A stretch of 64,000 nucleotides of DNA from contig NZ_CP086068.1 in assembly GCF_020783335.1 (NCBI RefSeq), positions 2,232,001 to 2,296,000 of the forward strand, written 5' to 3'. The notes beneath the pieces are model-generated. The model did no database searches, was not told where the DNA came from, and saw only the letters and a program-made list of their open reading frames with translations. Each line of letters opens with the position of its first letter. Within the stretch, counting starts at the first letter, position 1. This stretch comes from Mucilaginibacter daejeonensis. Its GTDB lineage: Bacteria > Bacteroidota > Bacteroidia > Sphingobacteriales > Sphingobacteriaceae. A program made the translations under genes and the position numbers. Shown one piece after another: positions 1 through 9,800 of the stretch.

Positions 1-74
1 TTACCGGTGATCTTACCTTGGGCGAACACGATGTTGGTAATAAATATCAGTATCAGTAGAAGTGACGGTCTCAT
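1..74 (-). CDS. N-terminus of an exported protein, probably TonB-dependent receptor (partial, runs off left edge)
   Basis: On the minus strand an ATG at 74-72 opens a frame that stays open to the window edge (24 codons). The residues form a classical signal peptide: MRP, a hydrophobic run of Leu/Ile/Phe, then VFAQ as a likely signal peptidase I site, followed by GKITG. A GKI-x-G start just after the cleavage site is the usual opening of the CarboxypepD_reg-like domain at the front of Bacteroidota TonB-dependent receptors. The family assignment is therefore an inference from 24 residues; the exported nature is directly visible. It is divergent from the response regulator at 229, which suggests that the two-component system controls it. 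Confidence 0.6.
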   Translation of the reverse strand, partial: MRPSLLLILIFITNIVFAQGKITG

Positions 75-206
75 CAGGAGCAAATCTCCTCACGGAATCT
101 GTATAAAATCTGGATGTGTTCGTTGATGCAACATGATCTGATCGGATAAAGATCATCAGCATCAAAATGATGGACGTCAATGCTAAATTTCTACAAGATC
201 GATCAC

Positions 207-214
207 TATTTTTG
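207..214 (+). promoter_or_regulatory. Putative -7 element of the two-component operon
   Basis: TATTTTTG matches the Bacteroidota -7 consensus TAnnTTTG and lies 14 bases before the response-regulator ATG, implying a leader of only about 8 bases. No convincing -33 TTTG is seen. Confidence 0.4.
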
Positions 215-228
215 AACAAAAAACTGTC

Positions 229-906
229 ATGAAGATACTGGTCATTGAAGATGAGGCAGCCTTGCGCGAAAGTATCGAAGCATACCTAAAAGAGGAGGGC
301 AGCATCTGTGAGACCGCCAGTGATCACACCACAGCCATGGCCAAGGTGGAGCTTTATCGTTATGATTGCATACTGCTCGACATTGGCTTGCCTAATGGCA
401 GCGGGCTGGATATACTAAGACACCTAAAGAGCCGGCAATACGCCGACGGGGTGCTGATCATTTCAGCTAAAGACTCATTGGACGACCGCCTGACCGGCCT
501 TGACCTTGGAGCCGATGACTATCTAACAAAACCCTTCCATTTGTCAGAACTTAGGGCAAGGGTCACCGCTATTGTAAGGCGCAAGGCGTTCAATGGAAGC
601 AGCTTTTTAAATATAGGTAGTTTGAATATTGACCTCAGCGCCAAGGAAGTAAAAATTAAAGGCCGCGTGATTAAGCTTACGCCAAAGGAGTATGCTTTGC
701 TGCTGTACTTCATCGCTAACAAAAGCAAGGTAGTGTCTAAAAATGCTATTGCCGAACACCTTTGGGGCGATAGCGTGGACATTGCGGATAATTTTGACTT
801 CATTTACTCCCACGTTAAAAACCTGCGTAAAAAGATAGTTGAAGCGGGTGGTAATGACCCTATCCAAGCCGCCTATGGAATGGGTTACAAGTTCACCGAG
901 GCATGA
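229..906 (+). CDS. OmpR/PhoB-family DNA-binding response regulator
   Basis: A 225-residue two-domain response regulator. The receiver domain covers about residues 1-120: the acidic pair at IEDE, the phosphoacceptor Asp about residue 51 in LLDIGLPNGSG, the Thr/Ser switch in IISAKD and the conserved Lys in LTKPF are all present. The winged-helix effector domain covers about 128-223 (LTPKEYALLLYF, then VSKNAIAEHLWG and the recognition helix around FIYSHVKNLRKKI), typical of OmpR/PhoB. Its TGA overlaps the ATG of the following histidine kinase by four bases, so the pair is translationally coupled. The probable target is the divergent exported-protein gene at the left edge, but the signal is unknown. 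Confidence 0.93.
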   Translation: MKILVIEDEAALRESIEAYLKEEGSICETASDHTTAMAKVELYRYDCILLDIGLPNGSGLDILRHLKSRQYADGVLIISAKDSLDDRLTGLDLGADDYLTKPFHLSELRARVTAIVRRKAFNGSSFLNIGSLNIDLSAKEVKIKGRVIKLTPKEYALLLYFIANKSKVVSKNAIAEHLWGDSVDIADNFDFIYSHVKNLRKKIVEAGGNDPIQAAYGMGYKFTEA

Positions 907-2174
907 GGCTTCTAACCAAATATGATAGGTTGAACATTACGGTGACCACCTTGATCATGGTCATCGCAGCCGTGGTGTACTATATCACCATTAGCCGTAT
1001 ATTGACCCATCAGGTCGATAAGGCACTTGTAGTGGAGGAGAACGAAGTGCATGATTTTGTTGCGCTTAACGGTCGCTTGCCACAAATTTTCAAGACCAAT
1101 CATCAGGAGATCCAATTCATTGAGACCCGGCACCCGCTCGAACGGCGTTTTAAAGACACTGTCTACCGTGATCTGAAAGATGGCGACCTCGAGCCCGGAC
1201 GGGCATTGTATACCCAAGTAAATATTGGCGACAAGATGTACCAGGTATTAGTGGTGCAATCAAAGGTAGAGACCGAGGACCTGATCAAAGTGGTCTTGCT
1301 GATCACACTGGGGCTGATCATCGCCTTGTTGACCGCACTATTTCTGGTAAATCGTGTGATTCTGTCGCGCATCTGGCGGCCGTTCTACCAGATCCTGCAT
1401 CAGCTCAAGAAGTTTAGTCTGGCTGATAACAGAAGCATTAGTCCGGTCAACTCCAACATCGATGAATTCAGAGAACTTAACGACGTTGTTTCCTTGATGG
1501 CCGATCATGTAAAGGATGATTACCAAACCTTAAAGGCTTTTACGGAAAATGCATCGCACGAATTGATGACGCCCATAGCAGTGATCAACTCTAAATTGGA
1601 TAGCTATTTGCAAACCGGTGACCTTAATGATGATCAAAGCAAGCTGTTGAGTGATATTTATAAAGCGGTGCGCAAGCTGACCCGCCTCAACAGGTCTATG
1701 TTGTTGCTGGCCAAGATCGAGAATCAATTGATCACCGATACTCAGATCGTAGATATTAAAGAGTTGGTGAGGGAGACCTTGGAGCACTTGGAGGAGCTTA
1801 CGGCCTCGTTGGATCTGGAAGTAAAGGTAAATTTGGAAGACACAAATGTGAATGCCAGCTTGCTTTTAATGGAAGTGCTCATTGGCAATTTGATCAGTAA
1901 TGCAATACGGCATAACCGAATAGGGGGCGTTTTGCAGATAGACCTTGAGCCGCATCGCCTTCAGGTCATCAATAGTGGTGTCTATGTCGCTCTTGATGTT
2001 AAGCGCGTGTTCGATCGTTTCCAAAGGTCATCTACATCAGAAGGGACCGGCCTGGGGCTGACCCTGTGCAAGCAGATCTGTGATAACTATAACATGCAGC
2101 TTGAATACCGATACTCGAATGAGTTGCATCAGTTCACTGTTGATCTAAAAGCTGGCGCTAAAGGTCAACCCTAG
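903..2174 (+). CDS. Membrane-bound sensor histidine kinase
   Basis: A 423-residue orthodox sensor kinase. TM1 is at about residues 12-32 and TM2 at about 130-150, flanking a periplasmic sensor loop of about 100 residues. A HAMP-like linker follows TM2, then the HisKA domain with the phosphoacceptor His about residue 219 in ASHELMTP. The HATPase domain has an N-box (NLISNAIRHN) and a clear G2 box (GTGLGL). The G1 region reads VINSG, a relaxed form common in Bacteroidota kinases. It is the cognate partner of the upstream regulator (ATGA overlap). Its last 30 bases overlap the 3' end of the convergent PAP2 gene. Confidence 0.93.
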   Translation: MRLLTKYDRLNITVTTLIMVIAAVVYYITISRILTHQVDKALVVEENEVHDFVALNGRLPQIFKTNHQEIQFIETRHPLERRFKDTVYRDLKDGDLEPGRALYTQVNIGDKMYQVLVVQSKVETEDLIKVVLLITLGLIIALLTALFLVNRVILSRIWRPFYQILHQLKKFSLADNRSISPVNSNIDEFRELNDVVSLMADHVKDDYQTLKAFTENASHELMTPIAVINSKLDSYLQTGDLNDDQSKLLSDIYKAVRKLTRLNRSMLLLAKIENQLITDTQIVDIKELVRETLEHLEELTASLDLEVKVNLEDTNVNASLLLMEVLIGNLISNAIRHNRIGGVLQIDLEPHRLQVINSGVYVALDVKRVFDRFQRSSTSEGTGLGLTLCKQICDNYNMQLEYRYSNELHQFTVDLKAGAKGQP

Positions 2175-2981
2175 TGCGCCGTTCTGATAGGATGGAAGTA
2201 GCAGGGTCGAACTCATATTCTCTTTATGCTTTTCGTCTGTCTTAGTCGCTGATGTTTTATTCTTAAAAATCGCGTTCCGAAGATAGGGGTAGAGCAGATA
2301 AGCGCCCTTAGTGGCCAGGATACCAAATCCTGCCCCGGCGATCACATCGCTCAACCAGTGATCTTCGTGATAGATCCTAAAGACGCCCGTCGTGGTCGCA
2401 AAGGCATAACCTACCACGGAATAATAAGGCGACACCCCACCCAACTCCTGCGCCATGAACTCCGCTCCTGCGAACGCGTTCGCTGTATGGCCAGATGGGA
2501 AAGAAAGACGATCGCTGCCATCGGGACGTAATCGGCGTGTGGAATGCTTCAATGCATAAAGTGAAAAGCTCATCATACCTTGTGCCATCACATAAATGAG
2601 CGTGCGGTCAATAAAGGTGTTCTTACCATGAACACCGGCCAAGTTCAATCCATATACCAATACCGGCGGGGCGTATTGAAAATAATCTTCATAATGCCGT
2701 TTGAATACAAAGTTGTGTTCTTGTGCCTCCTTATAAACATAACGGTCAAGTCGGCGCATGGGCTTGATATAGAACGAGGCTACTCCATATCCAACCAGTG
2801 CCGCTGGCGGCACCAATGAAAGCGCCTTGCTACGAAGGTGCTGTACGGTATCGGGGGCTGTAAAAAGGTCCTTTTTAAGCGTGTCAACAATGTTTTTACG
2901 GGCGGTATCATTACCAGCGACCTGTGCAAAAGCGTTAAAGGAACAGCCTAACGAAAGAAGAACAACAATGATATTTTTCAA
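2145..2981 (-). CDS. PAP2-superfamily lipid phosphatase, exported or membrane-associated
   Basis: A 278-residue phosphatidic-acid-phosphatase type 2 protein. The N-terminus is a signal peptide (MKNIIVVLLSLG...AFAQ). The three PAP2 motifs are complete: KHSTRRLRP (K-x6-RP), PSGH in SFPSGHTANA, and R-x5-H-x3-D in FRIYHEDHWLSDV. Such enzymes hydrolyse lipid phosphates or undecaprenyl pyrophosphate on the outer face of the inner membrane; which lipid is used here cannot be told from sequence. It is convergent with the histidine kinase and overlaps its end by 30 bases. Confidence 0.9.
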   Translation of the reverse strand: MKNIIVVLLSLGCSFNAFAQVAGNDTARKNIVDTLKKDLFTAPDTVQHLRSKALSLVPPAALVGYGVASFYIKPMRRLDRYVYKEAQEHNFVFKRHYEDYFQYAPPVLVYGLNLAGVHGKNTFIDRTLIYVMAQGMMSFSLYALKHSTRRLRPDGSDRLSFPSGHTANAFAGAEFMAQELGGVSPYYSVVGYAFATTTGVFRIYHEDHWLSDVIAGAGFGILATKGAYLLYPYLRNAIFKNKTSATKTDEKHKENMSSTLLLPSYQNGALGLTFSASF

Positions 2982-3132
2982 GATCCAAGCAGCTGTTGGT
3001 AGAGTTCAGCGCTACATAGATACAGTCAGATCTTGGAGAAGTTCTGGAGACGATACAGGTTTTTGATCGATATGCGTCATATCCACTATTTATCAAAGGT
3101 GTTCGGATCATTTATATATTTTGACAGGCTCA

Positions 3133-4005
3133 CTAAGTTACAGTGAAACCGGCCTCCGCGGTCTCGTTGATTTTAGCGATGCTATTGTCAAGTTCGTCCG
3201 ACGACCGCTTGATCATGGCTATCAATGAAGCCATCGTTTCCGGATCATCTACTGACGACTCCATCAATGGAATAAGGCCGGTGATATTACACAGCGGTCG
3301 CCGGATCTCGTGAGAGTTAAGCCAGGCTACTTGTTTAAGTTGCTCGTTCTGCCTTTCCAGTAATTGGCTATAGGTCTTTTGCCGGTCTATGTCCTGGATC
3401 GCACCCAGCATACGGATCGGTTCGTGAGCTGCGTTACGGATGAGGTACCCACGATCGGAAACATATTTATAGGTCCCATCGCTGCATCGATAACGATATT
3501 CCACGCTCCAGCGCTGCTGATCCCCATTCAGCAAAGCATCGAACATGGCGATCACGTCTTTCTGATCTTCCGGATGGATCTTTTGCATATTCCAAAAGGC
3601 GGCTTTCACCACCAACAGGTCTTGGTAACCGAATAGTTCCTTATAGCCATGCAGCCACTTGAGCTCGTCTTTCAGGATGTCATAATCCCAGATGACATCA
3701 TTGGTTGCTTTATTAACAAGTTCAAAATCTATTACGGAACTTCTAAGCGATCTTTCTTGCTCGCTCAATTGTTTATTCAATACCTGTTCTTTTAGTAGTA
3801 AGCGGCTATACCTTGCATTTACGATCAACACGATGCTGATAATACTCACCAATAGGAAAACCAAGTTTTTGATGTCGAATAAGTATTGCAGGTCTGCTGT
3901 GGGGTCAAGCGCTTTTAGACGATTGATGAGCCAAGATCCAGAAACCAACCAGATGGTGCCTGCGATCAGGTAAACTATGATCAGCAGTAAATTGAACTTT
4001 CTCAT
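3133..4005 (-). CDS. Membrane PAS-domain protein with HisKA-like helix but no ATPase domain
   Basis: A 290-residue protein with two N-terminal TM helices (about residues 5-27 and 45-65), a short coiled stretch, and a PAS/PAC fold (about 85-215) ending in the typical PAC segment GAIQDIDRQKTY. A dimerisation/phosphoacceptor helix begins at His232 in NSHEIRRP. The protein stops about 58 residues after that His, so no N, G1 or G2 boxes exist: this is not a complete histidine kinase. The H-box has RRP where kinases usually have RTP or RNP. A soluble-plus-GAF relative with the same ending lies at 36318-37472. It may be a kinase substrate, a dimerising signal adaptor or a phosphotransfer protein; function unproven. 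Confidence 0.8.
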   Translation of the reverse strand: MRKFNLLLIIVYLIAGTIWLVSGSWLINRLKALDPTADLQYLFDIKNLVFLLVSIISIVLIVNARYSRLLLKEQVLNKQLSEQERSLRSSVIDFELVNKATNDVIWDYDILKDELKWLHGYKELFGYQDLLVVKAAFWNMQKIHPEDQKDVIAMFDALLNGDQQRWSVEYRYRCSDGTYKYVSDRGYLIRNAAHEPIRMLGAIQDIDRQKTYSQLLERQNEQLKQVAWLNSHEIRRPLCNITGLIPLMESSVDDPETMASLIAMIKRSSDELDNSIAKINETAEAGFTVT

Positions 4006-4235
4006 GATAAGTATAATAGGAACAGCGAAACCCTAATTTATAAACATCATAGCAATTTAGGAAGAGATGTGTGATCAGTAATACAATCTTTAGTTCACTG
4101 TACGACCAATTTATAATCCAAAAATTTCTACTTTACCAGCTATTATATGCTTAACGGTAATTGACCATTTATCTATGGACAAGACGAAGTGAAAGCAATA
4201 TTTACCTATTCCATTTAACAAATGAACCTATCGTT

Positions 4236-4703
4236 ATGAAGACCAATATCTGCCTGTCCGAAAAAGTTGTTCTCTTTTATGCTATCCTAACACCGATCAT
4301 CGCATTCGCTTCTATTTATAATCTTGTCGATGGTGTCATTCTCGGTCATGCAGCCACTTATCGCGTGGGAGTGTTCAGTTTATTTGGTTTCGTAGTTATG
4401 CCTCTCATAGTGCTGATCACCTATTTCAAAAATATCTGTACCATTACAACTGACGCCATCACCATCAACAAAGTAAATTATCCCTTCGCCAATTTCAAGT
4501 TCGCCTTGACAGAAAGGGAACGCGACTTGAAAGACAGGCCGCTCACTAGCTTATTCAAAAAGAACTATCCATTTCTTGTAATTACCGACTTACGAACCAA
4601 CACTGTTGTACAGGACGTCGAGCTCAATGTGTTCAATAAAAGCTTGAAACGTATAAAAGAATTACTGCCTTTGAAAGATCACAGCTCAAATAGTGCCGAA
4701 TGA
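4236..4703 (+). CDS. Hypothetical two-TM protein with PH-like cytosolic part
   Basis: A 155-residue protein if started at the ATG at 4236 (MKTNICLSEK); the open frame reaches back to 4161, but the added residues are polar and unlike a membrane protein N-terminus. Two hydrophobic segments (about residues 12-36 and 45-67) are followed by a soluble domain of short alternating strands and a terminal helix (KSLKRIKELL), the pattern of a bacterial PH-like membrane protein. No catalytic motif is visible. It sits alone between the PAS protein and the ECF sigma factor, and I do not recognise a specific family. Confidence 0.55.
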   Translation: MKTNICLSEKVVLFYAILTPIIAFASIYNLVDGVILGHAATYRVGVFSLFGFVVMPLIVLITYFKNICTITTDAITINKVNYPFANFKFALTERERDLKDRPLTSLFKKNYPFLVITDLRTNTVVQDVELNVFNKSLKRIKELLPLKDHSSNSAE

Positions 4704-4804
4704 TATATTTTTGCGTAATGTATTTAAACTTTTGCTAAATTTAGTGCCTTGCAACTACTTGTGTGAAGCTTCTTTTGAGCGCTGGCTTTTGTTAAAGAAG
4801 AATA

Positions 4805-5431
4805 ATGATGACGGTCTATGGTCCGCTTTGGTGGACTTTTCTAAATTCCTTTTTCTCCGGCCCTACATGGCTTCGGGCGGAGGCTTTTGATCTTAACGAG
4901 CAGGCTTTAGTAGCGGCTTTTAAAGCAGGAGATGAGGATGCATTCGAAGACGTATTCAACCAAAATTTTAGAAAACTATATGCTTTTGCCTTTAAAATGC
5001 TTAAAAACAAAGAGCAGGCGGAAGAAATAGTCAATGATGCATTCCTGATAGTTTGGGCCAACCGTGATAAACTCAATATCGAGTTGCCCATTTTGCCTTA
5101 TCTATATACTGTTACAAAACGACTGGCTATAAATTCACTCAGGCAAGTCGCGAATTCTCAACGCGCCGTCGAAGAGCTGTGGAAAGTTCTGGAAAATTTC
5201 AGTAACGCGACGGAAGAGATGGTCTTATTGAACGATTTGCAACGTTATACAGACGAAAGTGTCTCTATATTGCCTCCACAACAGCAACAGGTGTTCAAAA
5301 TGAGCAGATTTGAAGGTTTGAGCTATGATGAAATAGCTCAACAGCTTAATATTTCTAAAAATACTGTCCGAAATCACCTAGCTGCGGCATTAAAGACGCT
5401 AAGAAGTAGATTAAACCAGCCAAATATCTGA
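4805..5431 (+). CDS. ECF-type RNA polymerase sigma-70 factor (FecI-like)
   Basis: A 208-residue ECF sigma factor. Region 2 covers about residues 28-95 (AFKAGDEDAFEDVF...KMLKNKEQAEEIVNDAFLIVWANRDK), and region 4 about 150-205 (LPPQQQQVFKMSRFEGLSYDEIAQQLNISKNTVRNHL), which carries the helix-turn-helix that reads the -35 element. The start at 4805 or 4808 has an AAAGAAG ribosome-binding-like stretch upstream; no later in-frame ATG precedes region 2. It lies directly before a FecR-type anti-sigma gene and an STN-domain SusC receptor, so it is expected to activate that SusCD locus when the receptor meets its ligand, by the classical cell-surface signalling route. Confidence 0.92.
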   Translation: MMTVYGPLWWTFLNSFFSGPTWLRAEAFDLNEQALVAAFKAGDEDAFEDVFNQNFRKLYAFAFKMLKNKEQAEEIVNDAFLIVWANRDKLNIELPILPYLYTVTKRLAINSLRQVANSQRAVEELWKVLENFSNATEEMVLLNDLQRYTDESVSILPPQQQQVFKMSRFEGLSYDEIAQQLNISKNTVRNHLAAALKTLRSRLNQPNI

Positions 5432-5552
5432 TCAGGTGTTGCGGGATCCTTCGGAAATCAAAAATTTCAAAATAAAAATCACAACGGAATAGTACATCTT
5501 CGTTTTTCAGGTGTAATGTAATTGTTAAGCCCTAATTAAGCTTATATATTGC

Positions 5553-6725
5553 ATGAGTAACCAACGAATATCTTATCTGCTGCGTCGGTACGCTGATAAT
5601 TCCATCAGTAAAGAAGAATACTTAGAGCTGATCAGCTTTTTCAAACTGAAAGGGAACGACGACGAGATTGATACCGCGTTGGATGATATCTGGAACTCCC
5701 TGTCTCCAGACGATGTAGAGCATCATGAAATGCGCGACCTATATAAGCGCCTGATAGCCAACCCTCGTTTTCAAAGTAAAAATAAGGTCAGGAAGATGTA
5801 CACCTGGTTGCCATACGCTGCTGCGGCGATCCTGGTTGTAGCTTTGTCTGTTACCCTGTACCTCCGTTATAACGTTTCAAATAAACAAAGCATCGCATTA
5901 CGGTATAAAAATGACGTATCGCCCGGCTCGAACAAGGCAACACTTACCTTGGCAGATGGTAAGATCATTGATCTGGCAGGTATAAAAAGTGGCGAGTTGA
6001 ACGTGCAGCCAGGGATGCACATATTTAAAACTCGCAACGGACAGTTGATCTATAAATTCGATAACAAAGGCAACAGTGTTGACGATACTGTCAGCTTTAA
6101 CACCATAACCACACCAAAAGGCGGGCAATACCAAATAAACTTGCCTGATGGAAGCCAGGTTTGGCTCAATGCTGCCTCGTCTTTGAAATTCCCGATCAGG
6201 TTCGGCAGGCGCGACCGCAAAGTAACGCTTACCGGGGAAGGTTACTTCGAAGTTGCCCACAATGCTAAAAAACCATTTACCGTAATGACCGCTGATCAGC
6301 AGGTAATGGTGTTGGGCACGCGCTTCAACATCAATAGTTACCGTGATAACGCAGGTATCTTGACCACCTTGCTCGAGGGCTCCGTAAGGGTAACAGAGGC
6401 TGGGTTTGGCCAAATGATAAAACCCGGCGAACAGGCCGAATCTTCTGCCACTGGTATAAATGTAAGTAGGGTGGAAGCCGAGGATGCTATTGCCTGGAAG
6501 AACGGCTTATTCGTTTACAACGATCAGGATCTGGAAAGTATCATGAAGCAGGTTGCACGCTGGTATAATGTGCAGGTAGTTTTTGAGGACGCAAATGTGA
6601 AGAAACAGCTATACAGCGGGTCGCTGTCACGCTTCAAAGATCTATCGCAATTGCTTGAAGTTTTAGAAGCAACCGGATCAGTTCACTTTAAGATAGAAGG
6701 GAGGGTGGTCACTGCTATGAATTGA
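5553..6725 (+). CDS. FecR-family anti-sigma factor
   Basis: A 390-residue inner-membrane anti-sigma factor. Residues 1-75 are the cytoplasmic sigma-binding part, one TM helix lies at about 85-104 (WLPYAAAAILVVALSVTLYL), and the periplasmic FecR domain is marked by TPKGGQYQINLPDGSQVWLNAASSL and the following GYFEVAH and VLGTRFNI segments. The C-terminal DUF4974-like part (ARWYNVQVVFEDANVKKQLYSGSL) resembles an STN fold. It follows the sigma gene by about 120 bases and precedes the STN-type SusC, so it probably holds the sigma factor until the receptor signals. Confidence 0.93.
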   Translation: MSNQRISYLLRRYADNSISKEEYLELISFFKLKGNDDEIDTALDDIWNSLSPDDVEHHEMRDLYKRLIANPRFQSKNKVRKMYTWLPYAAAAILVVALSVTLYLRYNVSNKQSIALRYKNDVSPGSNKATLTLADGKIIDLAGIKSGELNVQPGMHIFKTRNGQLIYKFDNKGNSVDDTVSFNTITTPKGGQYQINLPDGSQVWLNAASSLKFPIRFGRRDRKVTLTGEGYFEVAHNAKKPFTVMTADQQVMVLGTRFNINSYRDNAGILTTLLEGSVRVTEAGFGQMIKPGEQAESSATGINVSRVEAEDAIAWKNGLFVYNDQDLESIMKQVARWYNVQVVFEDANVKKQLYSGSLSRFKDLSQLLEVLEATGSVHFKIEGRVVTAMN

Positions 6726-6852
6726 TCTTTACCTCCAACACGCTTCACTGTAAAAAACGACCGGGAATGCTACCAACATCCCCGGCCTGATATATCAGTG
6801 TTCAGCATCGACTTATTCACACAATCCACTGAATCACTAACAAACAAATGTA

Positions 6853-9800
6853 ATGAATTTTCAGGATCTCATCAGATCTGGGCATTTCCTATGCCTAAAC
6901 AAATCACTCATTCGAATCATGAAACTTTCCGTTCTTTTCATGACCGCTTTTTTGATCCAGGTAAGCGCTGCGGGGTTAGCCCAAAACGTTACTTTCAAAA
7001 AGCATAACGCATCGCTCAAGCAATTGTTCACCGAAATAAGAAAACAAACGGGTTACAATGTGCTTTGGCAAGATAGCAAGGTAAATGAGCAGCTAAAGTT
7101 CGAGGCCGACTTTAAAAACGAGCCGTTACGCAACGTGTTAGATAAGACCCTTACACAGCGATCACTTACTTACACCATCGTGAACAGAACGGTGGTGATC
7201 AGACCGCAGGAGAAAGGGCTACTCGAAAAAATGGTAAGCCTGTTCAGCAATATTGATGCTAATGGTAAGGTACTTGATGTGGAAACAGGGCTGCCTCTCG
7301 CCAATGTTACCGTCACCCTGAAAGGTACTGATCGCCGTGTGTTCACTAATGACAAAGGTACTTTCCTGTTCAGGGGGATAAAGGATAACGATGTGCTGGA
7401 ATTTTCATATGTCGGATATGCGACATATGAAAAGACGGCATCTGAGACCATGGTCGTCCAGCTATCGCTTAAACCGCAAAGCCTTGAGGATGTGATAGTG
7501 TCTACCGGTTATCAGCAGTTACCCAAGAACGCCATCACTGGCTCTACCACCGTAGTGGGCCGGAAGGATATAGAGAACACACCAACCTTAAATCTATTGG
7601 AGCGTTTGGCCGGCAAGGTTCCCGGTGTGCGATTTGATCTGCGTAACAATGTGATACAGATGCGCAGCACCAACAGCCTGACGTCTGATAACGTTACGCC
7701 ACCACTCATCGTCATAGATGGGTTTCCAGCCGCTAATCAAAATTTGGTGACCGTAAGCACTTCCATCATAGATGGCAACCCTAATAATGGTAATAATTAC
7801 CGGACGTCGGTAAAACCTAATACTTCTGTTAATTCGGTATTAAACACGATCAACCCTAATGATATTGAGAGTATCACCTTTTTGAAAGATGCTGCCGCAG
7901 CATCGATCTGGGGCGCTTCAGCTGCTAATGGTGTGATCGTTATCACCACTAAAAGAGGTCAGCGTTCAGCACCGACCATTACCTATAATGCCACTTTAAG
8001 TACATCAGCGGCTGCCAATTTTTCAAGCGCAAAAGCCATGACCAGTGGTCAGTACATCGATCTGGAGCAGGAGATGTTCGACAAAAATTTCTTTACCGAT
8101 CCCAACTCTAACAGAAGGGCTGGCCCCGTAAGTGAAGCGCAGGAATGGATGTTCCGCGTAAAAAGGGGCACGGCCACCGTAGCCCAGCGTGATGCGGCTT
8201 TAAGTGAACTGGCTACCCGTTCTAACCGTGATCAATTGCGCCAGTACCTATTGCAGCACGCCTCCAGCCAGCAACATAATCTTTCCATTTCAGGTGGTGG
8301 TGTGAATAGCAGTTATTATTTATCAGCTAATTACTCGAAAGATGTACCCGTGTATCGTAGTAATTACGGTGAGACCTATTCGTTGACCTCGAATTTGAAC
8401 AATGATTTTCTGAACCGACACATCTTGGTAGCTACGAATATTAACTATGTGAATTCTAAAAGCCAGGTTAACGCTGCTGTTGCGCAGGCTTTGAGCACAG
8501 GTGCTAAAGGATTTGCACCATACGAATTACTGGTTGATGCTAACGGTGGTCAGGTAAGTAAACCGATCAACTTTAATCAGCGTACAGCAGATAGCTTACA
8601 GCGCTTAGGTTACCAGCCGTTCGGCTATAACGCCATAGATGAGTTAAATTATAATAATACCATTTTGAACAAAAATGCGCTGCGTTTGGGTACATCCATA
8701 AAGGGATTGATCAACTCATGGTTGTCGGTTAGTTTGCAGGGCCAGTATCAAAAGCAGTTGACCAACCAATACAATCTGCAAAACCAGAACAGCTACGACA
8801 CCCGCTATCTCATCAACAATGGCACCACTACAAATGGCACTACTCTGATCTATGGTGTGCCGAACGGCGGTGTGTACAAAACCGCTAACGGAACTTATGA
8901 CGATTACAGCGTTCGTGGTCAGGTCAACGTTAATAAGAACTTTGTTGATCATCACATCGATCTCCTCGCTGGTTCCGAGATACGGCAATACAAGTATAAC
9001 GGTGGTCAGCAAACCCGTTATGGCTATAACGAAGATCTGTCAACTTCGGCGGTGGTTAACCCTACGGTTTCTTATGCTACGTTGTTCGGCGGCACCTCAA
9101 CGCTGGGTTATAGTGATGGTACCGTCTTTAAGAATACTAAACGTTATCTGTCTTACTTTGGCTTAGCTACATATTCATTCCGGAACAAGTATTATGCAAG
9201 TGGAAGTGTGCGTTTTGATGACTATACTAATCAGGGACTCGAACGTCGTGAAAGGGCGATACCGTTATACTCTGCGGGTTTGCGATGGAATGCCAAACGC
9301 GAAGATCTCCTGAAAGACGTTAGCTGGCTTAGCAGCCTTAACTTACGTGCCACATTGGGTACAGGAGGATCCATACCTGCCTCGGGTGCAGCTTATGCGA
9401 TCGTCAATCTTGGGTCCAATGATCCATACACAGGGCAACCCACAGCCAGCATTGGTGCGCCCGCTAATCGCAGATTGACCTGGGAGACCACCCGTACCAT
9501 AAACGAAGGTATTGATGTTGGCTTTTTCAACGAGAGGTTGTCCATATCGGCAGATGTTTATCAAAAACAGAATTACAATCTGCTCATCACCCTTCCTTAT
9601 AATGCTACTTATGGTTATACCACCTTGCAATATAACGCCGGCAACGCTAAGGGCAGGGGCGTGGAATTCGGTATCAATGGTGTACCCATAGCCACCAAGT
9701 ACTGGAACTGGCAGTCTTCGTTCAATTTCTCGTACGCTACCAACACCATTACCGATCAGCGGCTTAAAAGCACCTCCAGCCAGGGGGGCGCTCCGTTGGT

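Noticed and set aside
4735-4744. Palindrome CTAAATTTAG resembling the LacI motif, upstream of the ECF sigma gene
   Set aside because: It lacks the two central bases of the 14-bp operator, and the locus has its own sigma/anti-sigma control; the match is short enough to be chance.
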